A stretch of DNA of 64,000 nucleotides from Plenodomus lindquistii (lineage: Eukaryota > Ascomycota > Dothideomycetes > Pleosporales > Leptosphaeriaceae): positions 496,001-560,000 of the forward strand of contig JANUWI010000013.1 of the NCBI GenBank assembly GCA_025504975.1, in the 5' to 3' direction. Positions 24,192 through 35,511 of the stretch are shown piece by piece. How positions within the stretch are numbered: the first letter of the stretch is position 1; every line of letters begins with the position of its first letter. Under the pieces are notes generated by a model. That model had not been told where the DNA came from. It saw only the letters and a program-made list of their open reading frames with translations, and did no database searches. The position numbers and the translations under genes were made by a program.

Positions 24192-25078
24192 ATGCCGGCA
24201 GACGCCAGCAACGAAGCGCGGGCGCGGACATTGTCGCCAACTTCCGACGCGCCGCGTGGTGACAGCACTGGCCACAAGGACAGCAACGTGTCACCCGCAC
24301 CGGTGGTGGAGGCAGCTGCGACAGAGGGCAACGGCAGTCCGCCCCTCCCTAATGAAGAGGCGCCTCCACTGCCCGATGAGCCACCTCCTAGTGAAGAGGA
24401 TGATGGCTGGGAGCCCAAATGGGACTACAATGCGGGTGCTTATTACTTCTTCAACAACAAGACTGGAGTGTCACAATGGGAGAATCCCCGTGTCCCTACG
24501 GCTCCATCCTTGTACGGCTCGTATGACAGGTTTGCTAACTATCATCATCTCCTTGTCTCCTTCACAGCCTAATACGTGGACCTTACAGGCAACTCAACAG
24601 TGGCGCTGCTTCTCTACCGACATCCTCTGGTGCACCGGGCACCAGTTCTCCACCCAGGCGCAGGTGGGGGGGCTACAACCCAGCTATACATGGCAGCTAT
24701 GATCCTAATGCCGATTATGCTCGAGAGGCTACCAAGGAGGAAGAAGAGGCCGAGCAAGCCGCTGCAGCTGCGGCTGCCGTTGCGGCTGGTCTACCGGTAG
24801 TCTCTGGACAGGACTACACCGCCACTGCGCAGTTTAACCGTTTCACTGGCAAATTTCAGCAGGCTGGCATGGGCCCTGAGATGCACAATGACGAGAACAA
24901 GAGCAAGCGCCAGATGACCGCTTTCTTCGACGTGGATGCGGCCGCCAATAGCCACGACGGCCGCAGTCTAAAGGCCGAGCGTCGGGGCAAGCAGCTGAGT
25001 AAACAGGAACTCAAGGCTTTCAAGGAGAAGCGTCGTGGCAAAAAGGAAGAGAAGCGACGTGCTTGGCTCATGGATTGA
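24192..25078 (+). CDS. WW-domain protein, probable pre-mRNA-splicing/RNA-associated
   Basis: Two exons, 24192-24529 and 24568-25078, are separated by a 38-nt intron with a GCTAAC branch site and CACAG acceptor. They encode 282 aa. A Ser/Glu/Pro-rich N-terminus ends in a proline cluster (PPLPDEPPPS). It is followed by one WW domain (about residues 74-103; WEPKWDYNAGAYYFFN then SQWENP, both Trp present), an Arg/Gly/Pro linker, an Ala/Glu helix, and a strongly basic Lys/Arg/Glu C-terminal helix (LKAFKEKRRGKKEEKRRAW). WW domain plus basic charged tail is common among splicing-associated proteins, but I cannot assign an orthologue. The intron is unusually short, but the reading frame continues cleanly across it. 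Confidence 0.82.
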
Positions 25079-25676
25079 TCACTGTTGGGCGGTAAGACAA
25101 GTATACAGTAAATCATTATCTCCACTAATGCAGATTAGGTATTAGCAGCAGGTTGGAATTTGAACATGTTTGCAGGCGTTTAAAGGTAGGACTTGATACC
25201 CATCCTGGCTCTTCGTCCTTGGGTAGGGCATCATCACACCGGCGTTGACTGTCCGGTGTTCAGCTGCACACGACTTCTATTCAATCCGTAATATGGCGGG
25301 TCTGTGTCTGATAGTCCACTTTCCTGGAGTGTTTGTAAAAGGTTGTCTTCCTAGAGAAGATGTCTCCACATTTGGAACCCTCTTCACTAGCCGAGCATTG
25401 GCGTGGTTCTTCGATATGCTCATGTACTCCATGTAGCAACCCTAGTCTATTACTCTTCTGCCAAATTCGTCCCTCATGGCCCTTCCTGTGCTTGTGTGTC
25501 GTCATCTCACTTTCGAAGCCTGCAGTCCCACTGTCGACTTCAGTTGACGTACGTTTGTACCAGGCGGAGGAGGCCCGTGCGATATGTTGTTCGGTAAAGT
25601 AAGCATCCGCAGGGCCTGGTAGAGTCGACTTCATGTCAGTAATATAAACATATTACAGTCGACATAGCCGTCCCGC
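25079..25676. other. Intergenic between convergent genes
   Basis: This is the region between the 3' ends of the WW-domain gene and yar1. No supported feature was seen. Confidence 0.5.
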
Positions 25677-26369
25677 TCAACCATCCTTGGACGCATCTTG
25701 CTTGGTTGTCATATCTTCCATCTGCTTTCTTACACCTTCCACGGAGGACCCTGCTGACGAACTGCCCTGCGCCGTGGCTTCCTCATCCGCCGCGCCGTGG
25801 CCGTCTGCATCTTCCATATCCTCGTCCCCAGCAGATCCTTGGTCTGCCTGTCCAATGCCTGTTTCCAATTCCTCAACGGCCCCAAGCAGCCAATCGACCA
25901 CATTTCCCTTATCGTTGACTTCTGCCTCAAAGACCGCGTCGTGTCCTGCTTTGTTGATTATGGTCACGTCGGCGCCTGCTTCAACAAGAACCTTGACACT
26001 TTCGAGGTGACCGTTAAGTGCAGCCCAGTGGAGCGAGGTATTCCCGGCATTGTTGATAGCGTTGATGAATGCGGGTGCGGGTTTTTCGGTACTGGATGCG
26101 AAGAGTAACTTGATGACATCTATAACGGCAATCAGATATACACGGCACTACCCCGAAGTCTGGAGCCACTCACCTGTGTGTCCATTTGCAGCAGCATAAT
26201 GTAGGGCACTGTTCTTCGAGTATGGATCAACGGCTTTTGTCAACAACTCTGGTTTCGACAGTTTCGTTTTGTCTGACACTTCCGAAAGGAACGACTCCAG
26301 CTCGGCCACTTCATTGGCACGTGCCAAGTAGAGAATGTCGTCAATCGTTTCTTCGTCTAGTCCTGCCAT
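25677..26369 (-). CDS. yar1: Yar1-like ankyrin repeat protein (ribosome assembly chaperone)
   Basis: Two exons, 26369-26174 and 26119-25677, give 212 aa, close to yeast Yar1 (200 aa). Residues 1-30 form a short helical cap (MAGLDEETIDDILYLAR). Two ankyrin repeats follow: SALHYAAANGHTDVIKLLF, which is interrupted by the 54-nt intron, and NTSLHWAALNGHLESVKVLVEAGADV. The C-terminal third is acidic (DEDMEDADGHGAADEE). Yar1 binds newly made Rps3 and delivers it to pre-40S ribosomes. The upstream in-frame codons before 26369 lack an ATG that fits the family, so this start was chosen. Confidence 0.9.
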
Positions 26370-29300
26370 AATTGTGTATCTGCTTCGAATTTGCGACCAA
26401 GGCGACGTCGCCTGTCGCAAAATATTTTTGTCAACGCCCACCCGATTAGGAAGGCGGGGGCGGGGTCGTCATTCTAGCTGCTTTCAATCTAGCGTCGCGC
26501 GTTCATCCGACATCGTCATGGCCCGCTTTGTATGCATTCACCCTCAATTTGCACACATCAACGCTATCAATCGACTGTACGCTACACCAAACAGGAACAT
26601 TTACCTTCCAATCGTTTACTCCCGCGTCAGAATGATCACATCCCTATATACGCATCCTAGCACCAGATCCTGCGCTAGTTCTGCGCGCCACCATTGATTG
26701 CACACAAGCAGAGCAGTGTTGTATGTCGTGCATCGCAAGTCAGACACACCACCTGATTCGCTCATGACCTGATGGCTTTTGTGCAAGCTCTAGCGGGCTA
26801 CACCAGGATCATGATACTACTAGGATTCTCTAAGGCTCATCCCCGCACTAGCAGCTGTTGAAGCGTGCCAAAGATGTCTGCTCCGCAACCTGACTCTGAC
26901 ATCACATACATGCATATCCCAATCGACCTGCTGGAGCTACAGGGTGTAGACACATCGGATTACATGCCTGTTAAAGTTCAACGAATCATTTTCTCAGTCT
27001 CGCTGGATGCTGAATGTGCTATTCGTCAAACTTTAACAAGGGTTCAATCCGATGTGTCTATACCCTGTACGTATGCGTTCGACATACATCTCTCTTAAGT
27101 TGGCAGAGATCTAGGTTGGAAAGCGGCAATTCCACGCGAGCGCATCTTGATTGTCATGCTCCACAGCAGACTCTCTTCATCTGGCTATACGATGTCGGCT
27201 GCGGCACAACAACCCAAATAGACTTGCTGCCCAAGCTAGGCTACCTTGCTGCACGTTGATCAGTCCGGAACAAGATCTCCTGCCCTCGCAATCCGGCTTT
27301 GCCTTCCTTCAAACATGACGGTCGATCGATCAAGACCAGGTCGCGAAATATTGTCGCAGCGGTATCCCGGTAGATTTCAACCATTCGTCTAACCTAGTTG
27401 CAGAAATTATTGGTCTCAACGGCTGCGGTCCACGAGCCAGGTTCAGGCATAGTACTCCGAGATCGACATGTCCTAGACGGCCATATTGGGCCTGAGGTTT
27501 TTGATCATGTCTATGTCTGCCTGAACAGCGAACGGCAATGGGCGGTGAATGCGTAGTCTACCAGCACCAATGTACCACCAAATTCGAGGTTGAAAAGTCA
27601 TCTTGTGAGTTATGCACCATCGACTCAGGAGTTCAACACAGCTACGGGTTGGAAAACATACACGATATGTATGTTTGAATCCATCGATCTGCGCTCGTGC
27701 ACGATCGAATCCTTCCATGGAAAAGACGTTTGTGAGCCATTCGGAACGCAACCGAGCCAATGCTTAAGCCGAATGACAATGCATATCAAGCCGGCTATGG
27801 TTGCTGCTAACGGTGTCCCTCCTGCAGGTACGCACCTGGCTACCCCTCACGCTCAAATTCGCTTCGGCCCGTCTGGATGCCCCGGTCTTTGCTGCGTTGA
27901 GATGACACCTGTTGGAGAGTGTTATTGCAACTCAGGGGTTCGATCTTTATCCATGCAGTAGGTAAGAAGCAGGTCATGTAGCACACGAGACAGTAAATGT
28001 CGCAATTGTTGCCCGTTGCGGCAACGTGCTCTCTGCCCGATACCATTGCGAAGGACCAATGCTACCTAATGTGTACAGATTGAACGGAAAGTCTCCTAAT
28101 CCTCAGGTTCTGCAAGGATGACGCCTTCGCGCCAAATTCACATGCGGACATTCACTACAGAGATCGTACCACTGCAATCTAATGGTACATATTCTCGTAT
28201 TAGCAGCATCCGCTCCGTGCCATTTCCCATTGAACACGTACGCTGAAAAGAGACAGCACTTGGGCCCGGTCGACGCCGCTTTGTCGAAAATGTCATTACT
28301 GTCCCGCCTCCGATGCTAACTTGATGCTCCGGTCACCGCGCTACTTACCCCGCCTCGCCTCCAGCCCCAACGTGCCCGAAGGGTGAGACGCACTCGTAGC
28401 CACTCGCGACGGGCCATGCCACCATATCTGGTAATGCGCAGCGATTTACCGAATCTTTGTTTCGACCTGCCGCGTCGCCCGTATTCCATACGCGCAAGGG
28501 CTACGCGGTCATGCTACTGGGATTTGCTTTCGGTTACACTGCCGTGCCCGATGAGTGCGTTTACCATGTGTTTGGGGCTAGATGACGGCTCGTCCCCGTG
28601 CTCACAGATGTCTCGAGATTAGGGTTGTAAAAGACATGGTGCAGCAGATCCTGGCGGAAGGGGATGCTGGTGTTACTTGCTTTTGATGCGATGTCGATTA
28701 TGTGATCGTCACCGAGACGAGGTGTCTAATGTCGTCGGCTCTAGCCTCATGGGTCCTGTCTCGCCTCCCTTCTCGGGGCTCGCTCAAAACGCGCCTTAGC
28801 CGGGCAACTGCACTTGACACGCAGAGAACGTCTCACTACAGTACTGCATGAGTGCGAGTTGGGCGTCTAGCATCCTGAACACGGAAGGTAGTCTCTAAAG
28901 CCGCCGACAAGGCATCGTCGTCCATGGATTGAAGATCCTATCCCTCCAAACGTCCATGGAAAAAAGCAAGAAAAAAGAGCGAGGCTGGACTCTGGACCCC
29001 TTCTTCGGACAAAGCCAAGACCACGAGAGAGCCCGAAATCATTTGCGAACTTTCTCACGGGAGCACAGTCGAAAAAATCCTCGAATCAAGAGTCCAAGAC
29101 CACAAGATCAAAGGGCCGTTTTTGATCAATCTGCTACGTGCAGCGTGGAGAGGACCAGAGGTGAAGACAACATGAGGCTGCTGGGCAAAAGTAACCAAGC
29201 GTTGCCGACTCCAGGTGAAACACGGTGATTTTCAGTGATCTACAGTGATCCACAGATGGGGTACTATACCCTCGACGGCCTGCGTAATGACTCCTCGGGC

Positions 29301-30007
29301 TAAGCGAGACTGAGAGACTTAGTGTTGAGGACGCAGAGCTCGGGGAGACAGAATGCAGTTCTACAGTCAAGAGCAGATTTCGGTCACTATGTTCATGGCT
29401 CAAGCCTTACCAGCCGTGCGACCTATTGTGTATGTGTGAAGTGACATACTCTGAAGGCGCTTTCAGTATTGATGCCATGAAGCACTTGCTGCAGACAAGC
29501 TAATCGCTTCTCCTTCCAACCCGGCCGTCTGCCAATGAATCTTTCTTGTCACCTTGGACTTGGGTCCCTCTCGTGCGCATCGTCACGCGGCTGATAGAAC
29601 AATCAATCCTATTCAACGTCGGCATCTACAAAGCTGTTGACTTGTTAGCTTTGATATGGAACGACTTGCGAAACGCAGTGAAGGGAGCGACCTCCCAATG
29701 AATTTGACACGATGCTAGCCGTTCATCGATCTGAATGCACACCGCGCATCACAAACTAGACACAGTAAGTTAAGACAGATAACTGCTGCTTTCGACAACG
29801 ACGCTCGTCCAGCTTCTGTGCTGAACGTCGACCCCATCTTGCGGTATTGACCTAAAGCTGTCACAATTGCTACCCTGTAAAAAAAAAAACCCTTCCAAGA
29901 TTACCTATTATGATACACTTCTGCACAGCTGCCAGACGCCCTCAGCCCATCGCTTCCAGCCTCTCAGACCGCCCCACTATACGCGACCTCCACTCGATCT
30001 ATCTGTC
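26370..30007. other. Gene-poor region (about 3.6 kb)
   Basis: Apart from the inverted-repeat element at 26940-27067, no supportable gene is present. Open frames are short and without recognisable motifs. A short direct repeat (AGTGATCTACAGTGATCCAC) lies near 29237-29260, and a poly-A run near 29879. It may contain decayed sequence, but I cannot identify any parent element. Confidence 0.55.
26940..27067 (+). mobile_element. MITE-like inverted-repeat element, copy B (best preserved)
   Basis: A 128-bp element with about 50-bp terminal inverted repeats. The left end reads CAGGGTGTAGACACATCGG. The right end, read in reverse complement, is CAGGGTATAGACACATCGG. Both arms continue with similarity through TGTTAAAGTT and ACGAAT. 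It is flanked on each side by TA (26938-26939 and 27068-27069), as expected for target-site duplications of Tc1/mariner or pogo-type transposons. The central loop is about 25 bp and has no coding capacity. A 77-codon frame across it is fortuitous. Confidence 0.85.
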
Positions 30008-31054
30008 TTAACGCGGCCTACTACCCGAAGCTCCCAATCCTCGCAACCCAGCACGATCACCACCTCGACTCGCCAAAGGTCCGCGCACCACAGGCCCGAT
30101 ATCATCGCCCTGTCCTCGTTCATCCCCGCGCACCCACTCAGTTCGGCACAGAGGACATTGCTTCTTGTTCTCTGGGCAATCAGTCAACATGGCCTCAAGA
30201 CAGTTACGACCGATCATGTGTTGGCAGCCGCGGATACGCTTGATACGGACGCAGCCCTGCAGGTGGCAGGCCGCTGGCTCAAGGCAGATTGGACATTCGG
30301 TGTTGGTTGCTTCGGCATTGGAGGGTAGGGGCTCGGTGCATCGAGCGATGAATGCTCTGGCGCGACTACCGGCTGAAGCACGAGCATGGAATTCGGAGGC
30401 GGGGGGAGAGAGGGAAGAGGGAGGTGGCGCCGTTCGCGGGACGTGAGATAGAGAAGGGACGTGGTGTCTGGAAGATGGTTGAATTGTTCGAGAATGGGAG
30501 GAAGAATATGGTACTTGGGCTGAGCGAGGACCATTGGGGCGGATGGTCGTATGGTTCATGGAGTCATGTTGAGCCGTACGAGGCTCCCAGAATGACGATT
30601 CTGGTGGTACCGCGGTTGCATGACAACCCGAATGGGGTGGACGGACAAGAGTATGGCGTGAACTGGCATGAACGGTTGGACGTGAACCCTCAATTATGTT
30701 GTCACTCATGAATAACCAACGACTATCGACGTTTCTGTCCACCTGAGTATTTCGGAAATCGTCTTGCGTAAATGTCGTCTGAACGGTCGACATGTCCACA
30801 CCGTGTCGATATCTTAAGGTGGAGACAACAGACTGATCAAGCGTGCGCATATCGCGAGCAAACACCGAGTGGAAACTGCGCAGCTCACGGAGACTCGCAC
30901 ACATCCCTGGAAGACTTTGCTCAAGGGCGACTTCGACCTGTCGTACACTACCATGTCGGGCAGGCATGGAATGGTAATCGTACATAGGGAATGAGTGCTG
31001 ATAGTTCGCGGGACTCCAGCCGTTCAAATGGCCGCTGTTGATCCAAGGAGCCAT
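30008..31054 (-). CDS. RING-finger protein, putative E3 ubiquitin ligase
   Basis: A single-exon frame of 348 aa from the ATG at 31054 (the longer open frame upstream has only a TTG). The N-terminal two thirds are Ser/His/Pro/Thr-rich and probably disordered. A RING domain lies at about residues 252-308: CPICLEP, then GCQHMIGRNCLEAM, then CPLCRTEW. The loop is C-x-H-x2-G-x2-C, so the position usually filled by His/Cys after the CxH is Gly. This pattern is common in fungal RING proteins. The last 35 residues are Gly/Arg/Asp-rich. No transmembrane segment is visible. Ubiquitin-ligase activity is inferred from the domain only. Confidence 0.8.
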   Translation of the reverse strand: MAPWINSGHLNGWSPANYQHSFPMYDYHSMPARHGSVRQVEVALEQSLPGMCASLRELRSFHSVFARDMRTLDQSVVSTLRYRHGVDMSTVQTTFTQDDFRNTQVDRNVDSRWLFMSDNIIEGSRPTVHASSRHTLVRPPHSGCHATAVPPESSFWEPRTAQHDSMNHTTIRPNGPRSAQVPYSSSHSRTIQPSSRHHVPSLSHVPRTAPPPSSLSPPASEFHARASAGSRARAFIARCTEPLPSNAEATNTECPICLEPAACHLQGCVRIKRIRGCQHMIGRNCLEAMLTDCPENKKQCPLCRTEWVRGDERGQGDDIGPVVRGPLASRGGDRAGLRGLGASGSRPR

Positions 31055-32012
31055 GTTGTTGATAGGCCGTTGTGAGGTCGGTCTAAGTTTGTTGGTCAAC
31101 TGGTTGTGGGCGTGCTTTTGGTAGGAAAATAGATGGTACGAGGAGGAAAAGCGACTGGAGAAGAGGCGGATAAGCTTAATATACCGAAGGTCCTGAGCTT
31201 AGTTCCTAACGGACGCGCGAAGCAGTGGTACTGCGGCGCAGTGAAATGCCACGAGCTGGGTATCCCCATACACTTGCAGTTCGCAGAACTTCCTGGAGAG
31301 TATGTTGTTAGCCTCTCATTTGACGGTGTTAATAGGAAGTAGCAATTACTGCGAGACACCTGATTTGTACTGATGATGGCGTGGAGTACATCAGCTGCTC
31401 ACATCACATCTTTCACTCTACTCATATTGCGACGGTGGCCTGACGTAACTCAGTGAATGACCAAAGTATACCATCGGGACTCAGCAGATGAGGCTAAAAG
31501 TATCAGGATGTAATAGAATGGTTTGAAGACACAGTGATGTGAGGGGGTGGAGATAGCATAGTCGCTTTGGTAGCAGTTGTGCATGCAAAGCAGTTGCCTA
31601 CATGCGCGCCAAAGTCTTCCAACGAAGAGGTTTGTTGTGATAAGACTAATAGAAACGATCATGAAGTAGCCTTAGACTCGTTCTCCGCCAATGTATCATA
31701 ATATGGTAGTCGCGAAGCTCTCAGGAAATAGCCATTGATGCATTGTCTTGACGAGGGATGTAGAGTTTGAAAGCCGGAATGATAAGAACGGGTCCCGATA
31801 TGCTCTGAAGTCTTGATATATTCAAGCGTACATCTACTGGTGTTGACCGTAGAGGTTTGTGTCCTCCATCCTGCTTCAAAGCGTTGCGAGACAGACTTTA
31901 AGACGCCGCGGCTAATGCGATGCCACTGAACGGCTGAAATGTACCAGTCAAACCGATGGACTTTCGGGAAGGCATTCTCCAGACACCGATTGGTAGTTTA
32001 GACAGCCATCCA
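31055..32012. other. Intergenic
   Basis: This lies between the RING gene (5' end) and yih1 (3' end). It holds a 69-codon plus-strand ATG frame at 31133-31342 (...WYCGAVKCHELGIPIHLQF...) with no recognisable family. I do not call it as a gene. Confidence 0.45.
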
Positions 32013-32870
32013 CTATTTCTTTCCCTTCTTCTTACTATCGGCGTCTTTCCCGTCCTTTGCAAATCCTCCTAATATGAGGGCCTCTCTTGAAGTCGTATTG
32101 ATAATGCGGAAGCGATCAGGTCCAAGCTGTATGCCACCATACCACCTTGAGACCAAGACCATGACGTTCCACACGTCCATCAGCTGCATGAGATGCAGCA
32201 TGCGCGATCCTGCAGCAGTTTCGCCATCATCGTCACAGTCCTGATAGCTGGTATCGTTTGGGCCTTTGATGCGCCAAGCAGTCATATTATGTGTTGCCTT
32301 GGCGGCCTTCTTGTCTGTAGCCAAAAGATGAGCGACATATTGCCTAGCCTGTGCTGGCGACGAGACTGGGGCAACTCGTGCTATGAATGTCGACTTCTTC
32401 TCCACAAATGCGGGCCCAATGATCCATGGCGGCTCTGGACCTAGATCGATGGTCGGTACAGGTACATGGCTAGTGAGATCCTCTTCTACTGACAGCTCTT
32501 CAGATCGCTCGTGTAGATGTATTTCCCCTTGCTCTTCTGCCCTTTCCAAGACTTCTCTTGATTCCTCGAGGAGGTCGTAAATGCATGCTTCGCCCGGTCG
32601 ATACACCTTGGCCAAGACCTCCCTGATGACATCCACGGCCCGTGTGCCCATACCTTTAGGGACATCTTGACCTACAGACTGGGTGCCCAGGATCGAAGGT
32701 GGTGCATCTGGATAGTCTGATGGAAACTCGATGCGAAGAGTTACTGATGGCAAGGATGGTAATTGAAGGCTGTAGACCCTTGTGTCTGCATCAACTACAG
32801 CAAGAGTACCCTCTTCGAAGATGGAGTTTATGGACGTGAGTTCGTCCTCAATTGCATCATTCGTAGTCAT
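32013..32870 (-). CDS. yih1: Yih1/IMPACT homologue, Gcn2 regulator
   Basis: A single-exon, 285-aa protein from the ATG at 32870. It has an N-terminal RWD domain (about residues 4-112; EDELTSINSIFEEG and RIEFPSDYPDAPP) and a C-terminal UPF0029/IMPACT domain (about 150-262; KKSTFIARVAPV, THNMTAWRI, YQDCDDDGETAAGSRML and VSRWYGGIQLGPDRF). Yih1 binds Gcn1 and actin and restrains Gcn2 activation, damping the general amino-acid control response. The C-terminus is Lys-rich (DSKKKGKK). The gene is divergent from the CID-domain gene across only 169 bp, so the two probably share a promoter region. Confidence 0.95.
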   Translation of the reverse strand: MTTNDAIEDELTSINSIFEEGTLAVVDADTRVYSLQLPSLPSVTLRIEFPSDYPDAPPSILGTQSVGQDVPKGMGTRAVDVIREVLAKVYRPGEACIYDLLEESREVLERAEEQGEIHLHERSEELSVEEDLTSHVPVPTIDLGPEPPWIIGPAFVEKKSTFIARVAPVSSPAQARQYVAHLLATDKKAAKATHNMTAWRIKGPNDTSYQDCDDDGETAAGSRMLHLMQLMDVWNVMVLVSRWYGGIQLGPDRFRIINTTSREALILGGFAKDGKDADSKKKGKK

Positions 32871-33039
32871 GATTGAGGCAGCCGTGGGGAACACGGAGGG
32901 CAAATCTATGCGGAATCCATGCTAGGTCTAGCGTCGCACAGACCGCCAAACGATTAGAACATGGGAGGTCGCGCCAACTTTCTTTCTCCCTTGTCCAGCA
33001 CACCAACACCAGCAGCAGCGACGACTACACGTCGCACTC

Positions 33040-35023
33040 ATGGCGCAGAACGATGATGCAAAACGCGCAAATACCGTTGTTACTATCGCGCAGCTCAAGT
33101 TCAAGCAAGCCCTTAAGAAGGAAGATCACGAGGCTCGACTGCCACCAGTTCCTCTCGAAGCTAGTTCGCAATTCTTCAGCAATGTTGATGCTGTTCTCAA
33201 TCAGAACACGCGCGTGAATGTCCAGGTATCCGAATATCATGCCATTGATCACATGTCCTTGGGAGCAGACTAATCGCCGTCTGTAGAAATGCACAGAGTG
33301 GATTGTCAAGCACATAGCTCCCTCCAAGGCCCGCATCCCAGTCCTCGGTGATTACTTGGTCTCTATCTCCAAGTCAATAGCCGTAGACCAGCACACAGGG
33401 ACAGCGACGAAGAAAGCAGCACGCAATCGCTTTGATCTTTTGCTGATTGTCAATGATGTCCTCCATACTGACACATTTCATTCGCGCAGCACAGGAAGGA
33501 AGGGCGTTTTCGGCCAAGAGTGCGCGCCATTTACCACAGAATTGGTCGCGCTAGCTGCAGCATGCTCCTCTGAGAAGACATCGCCGGCCGAGAAGAAGCT
33601 GAAGGGTCTGCTCAACTACTGGGCAGTGAATCGGCTCCTTCCTGCCGAGGATCTCAAATCTTGTCGCGACAAGACGGAGGAAAGCTCACTGCTTGCGCAG
33701 GGCGTTGCGCCTGTACGGAAGCGCAACTATCTCCTGCCAGAATATCACGGCGACCGAACCGCGCCATGGTCCGACTTGCCTGCGTCATATATGCTCGAGC
33801 AGATGATCAAAAATCCCCAACGACCGATCGACCCCAATCGTATCAAGATCGCAAAGCTGGACAAGAAGCCTGTCTCTCCGCATGTGCGCAAATTGCTTGA
33901 CAATTTCTTCGAGAACATCGACCTCAAGTACATGCCCACTGGGGACAATCCAACAGGCGAAACGGACAAGTACAAACTCTGGTTGGATCCAATGGGCCAA
34001 ACTGTGAAGCGAGACAAGGAGACTGGCGAAACCGCGACCGTTTGTAACGGCTATGGGTGGTCCATGAAGCTTTGCCAGGACATGCAAAAGCATGGGGTTC
34101 CGCAGAACATTAAGATAGCCCGAGAGGACCTTGAGCGCATGGAGGAGCTTCCCGAACCACGGGAGATGCCCCCAAGACAACGCGACGAGCGAAACATGTC
34201 CGATTCACCTCGACATCGCCGATACTCGTCTTCTGATTCCGAACGCAGGCATGGGCGCAGTCGCGATCGACGAGGCTACAGGGGACGTTATGACGGCCAC
34301 GAATCGCGCACGCCGTCAAGGTCGCGCGAAAGGAGATATGGCAGTCGTCATCGCTCACCGAGAGACCTAGGACGAAACGAAGATGAACGGGGCCGAGGTA
34401 GTGAGGATAGGAGATCAGACCAGCCACGCCCACCACCTATACCGTACGGCAGGGAGTCTTCGCAATCAGGCTCGCAATGGAATGGATCAAATGCTCCTCC
34501 ACCCCCGCCCCCACCTGCGAGTGGATCCATCAACTTTGTGCCACCACCGCCGCCTCCACAAGCCATGCCTTTTCCAAACTACGGGCAAGGCTACTCTCAG
34601 CCTCCCCAACCGCCTTACAGTGCTCCTCATTTCCCACCTCCGCCTCCACCTCCTGCGTCTGGCATGTATGGGGGACAGTACCCAATGCCGCCCTTCATGC
34701 CGCCTCTACCTCCACAAGGCTTTCAGGGACCTCCGGGCATCGTGCCTCCTCCACCTCCGCCCAATTTCAGTGGACCGTATCCCCCACCACCGCCTATGCC
34801 TACGCACCAAAATCCGATGGTTGCGAACAACCAGTACGGTAATCAGTATGGCAACCAGTATGGCTATGGTAACAATGCGCCCTACAGCCAGGATCAGGGC
34901 GGCTATCAGGGTGGACGTGGTGGATATGGCAATGGACCGCAAGGTGGTGGATACACCAATAACAGCCACAACCGAGGAGGATACAATGGAGCTCAGCGTG
35001 GCCAGCGTGGTGGAAGGTATTAA
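33040..35023 (+). CDS. CID (RPR)-domain RNA-processing protein, CHERP-like
   Basis: Two exons, 33040-33225 and 33287-35023, give 640 aa. The N-terminal part (about residues 40-180) is a CID/RPR-type helical domain (CTEWIVKHIAPSKARIPVLG, FDLLLIVNDVLHT, LVALAAACSS, LKGLLNYWAVNRLL), a fold that binds the RNA polymerase II C-terminal tail. An Arg/Ser/Asp-rich section (about 355-450) with many RS/SR dipeptides follows. Next is a long proline-rich region (PPPPPPP runs), and the tail is Gly/Tyr/Gln/Asn-rich with RGG-like ends (GGRGGYG, RGGRY). This resembles metazoan CHERP, a U2 snRNP-associated protein, without its N-terminal SURP domain. A role linking transcription and splicing is inferred. Confidence 0.85.
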
Positions 35024-35511
35024 GGGAGGAGACAGGATGGAGTATTCAGCAACGTCAATGGGTATTCGAGGTTGGATAGGAGCGTTTATGTGATTGAACC
35101 TTGAGCACAACTGCGCAGAGGGGAATCGACCGAGATTGCAAGGGAGCTGCTTGTAGACGAGCGACACGAGATGACGAATGGAATATTCAAGATGCATATG
35201 AGTGGCAGAGTTTCACCCTCGCGTATGAGGTCATCCGGCTTAGGTCTCTCACTTAGGTAGTCAATGACGAGAACATTCTCCTCCAGACCAGATTTTGCGC
35301 GCTCTCACTTGCAAGAGGCAACTGCTCACTCACGCGTCGACGCGTCTACTACTAGCGCTAAACAAGGTGGGTATTAGCTCGGGTAGTCCCGCAGCCATCA
35401 CCATTCACTCCAACCCGCGACCCAGACCCGCTTTTCCAATTCTTGGACTCTGCTGACCATGGCCATTCCTTGCAGTCTCTCTTCCATTCTCTCCAGCGGC
35501 CAGCCCGCATA
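35024..35511. other. Intergenic
   Basis: This lies between the CID gene and the chromodomain gene. No supported feature was seen. The open frame of the next gene extends in frame upstream to 35443 but without an ATG. Confidence 0.5.

Noticed and set aside
26865..27098. 77-codon ATG frame across the 27-kb inverted repeat
   Set aside because: The frame is produced by the MITE-like element itself; the two arms encode no sensible protein.
27930..27960. GGGGTTCGATC resembling a tRNA T-loop
   Set aside because: Flanking sequence does not fold into a cloverleaf; no acceptor stem.
31133..31342. 69-codon ATG frame (WYCGAVKCHELG...)
   Set aside because: It has a proper ATG, but no homologous feature, no splice partner, and an equally long antisense frame covers it. 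It could be real, but it is unsupported.
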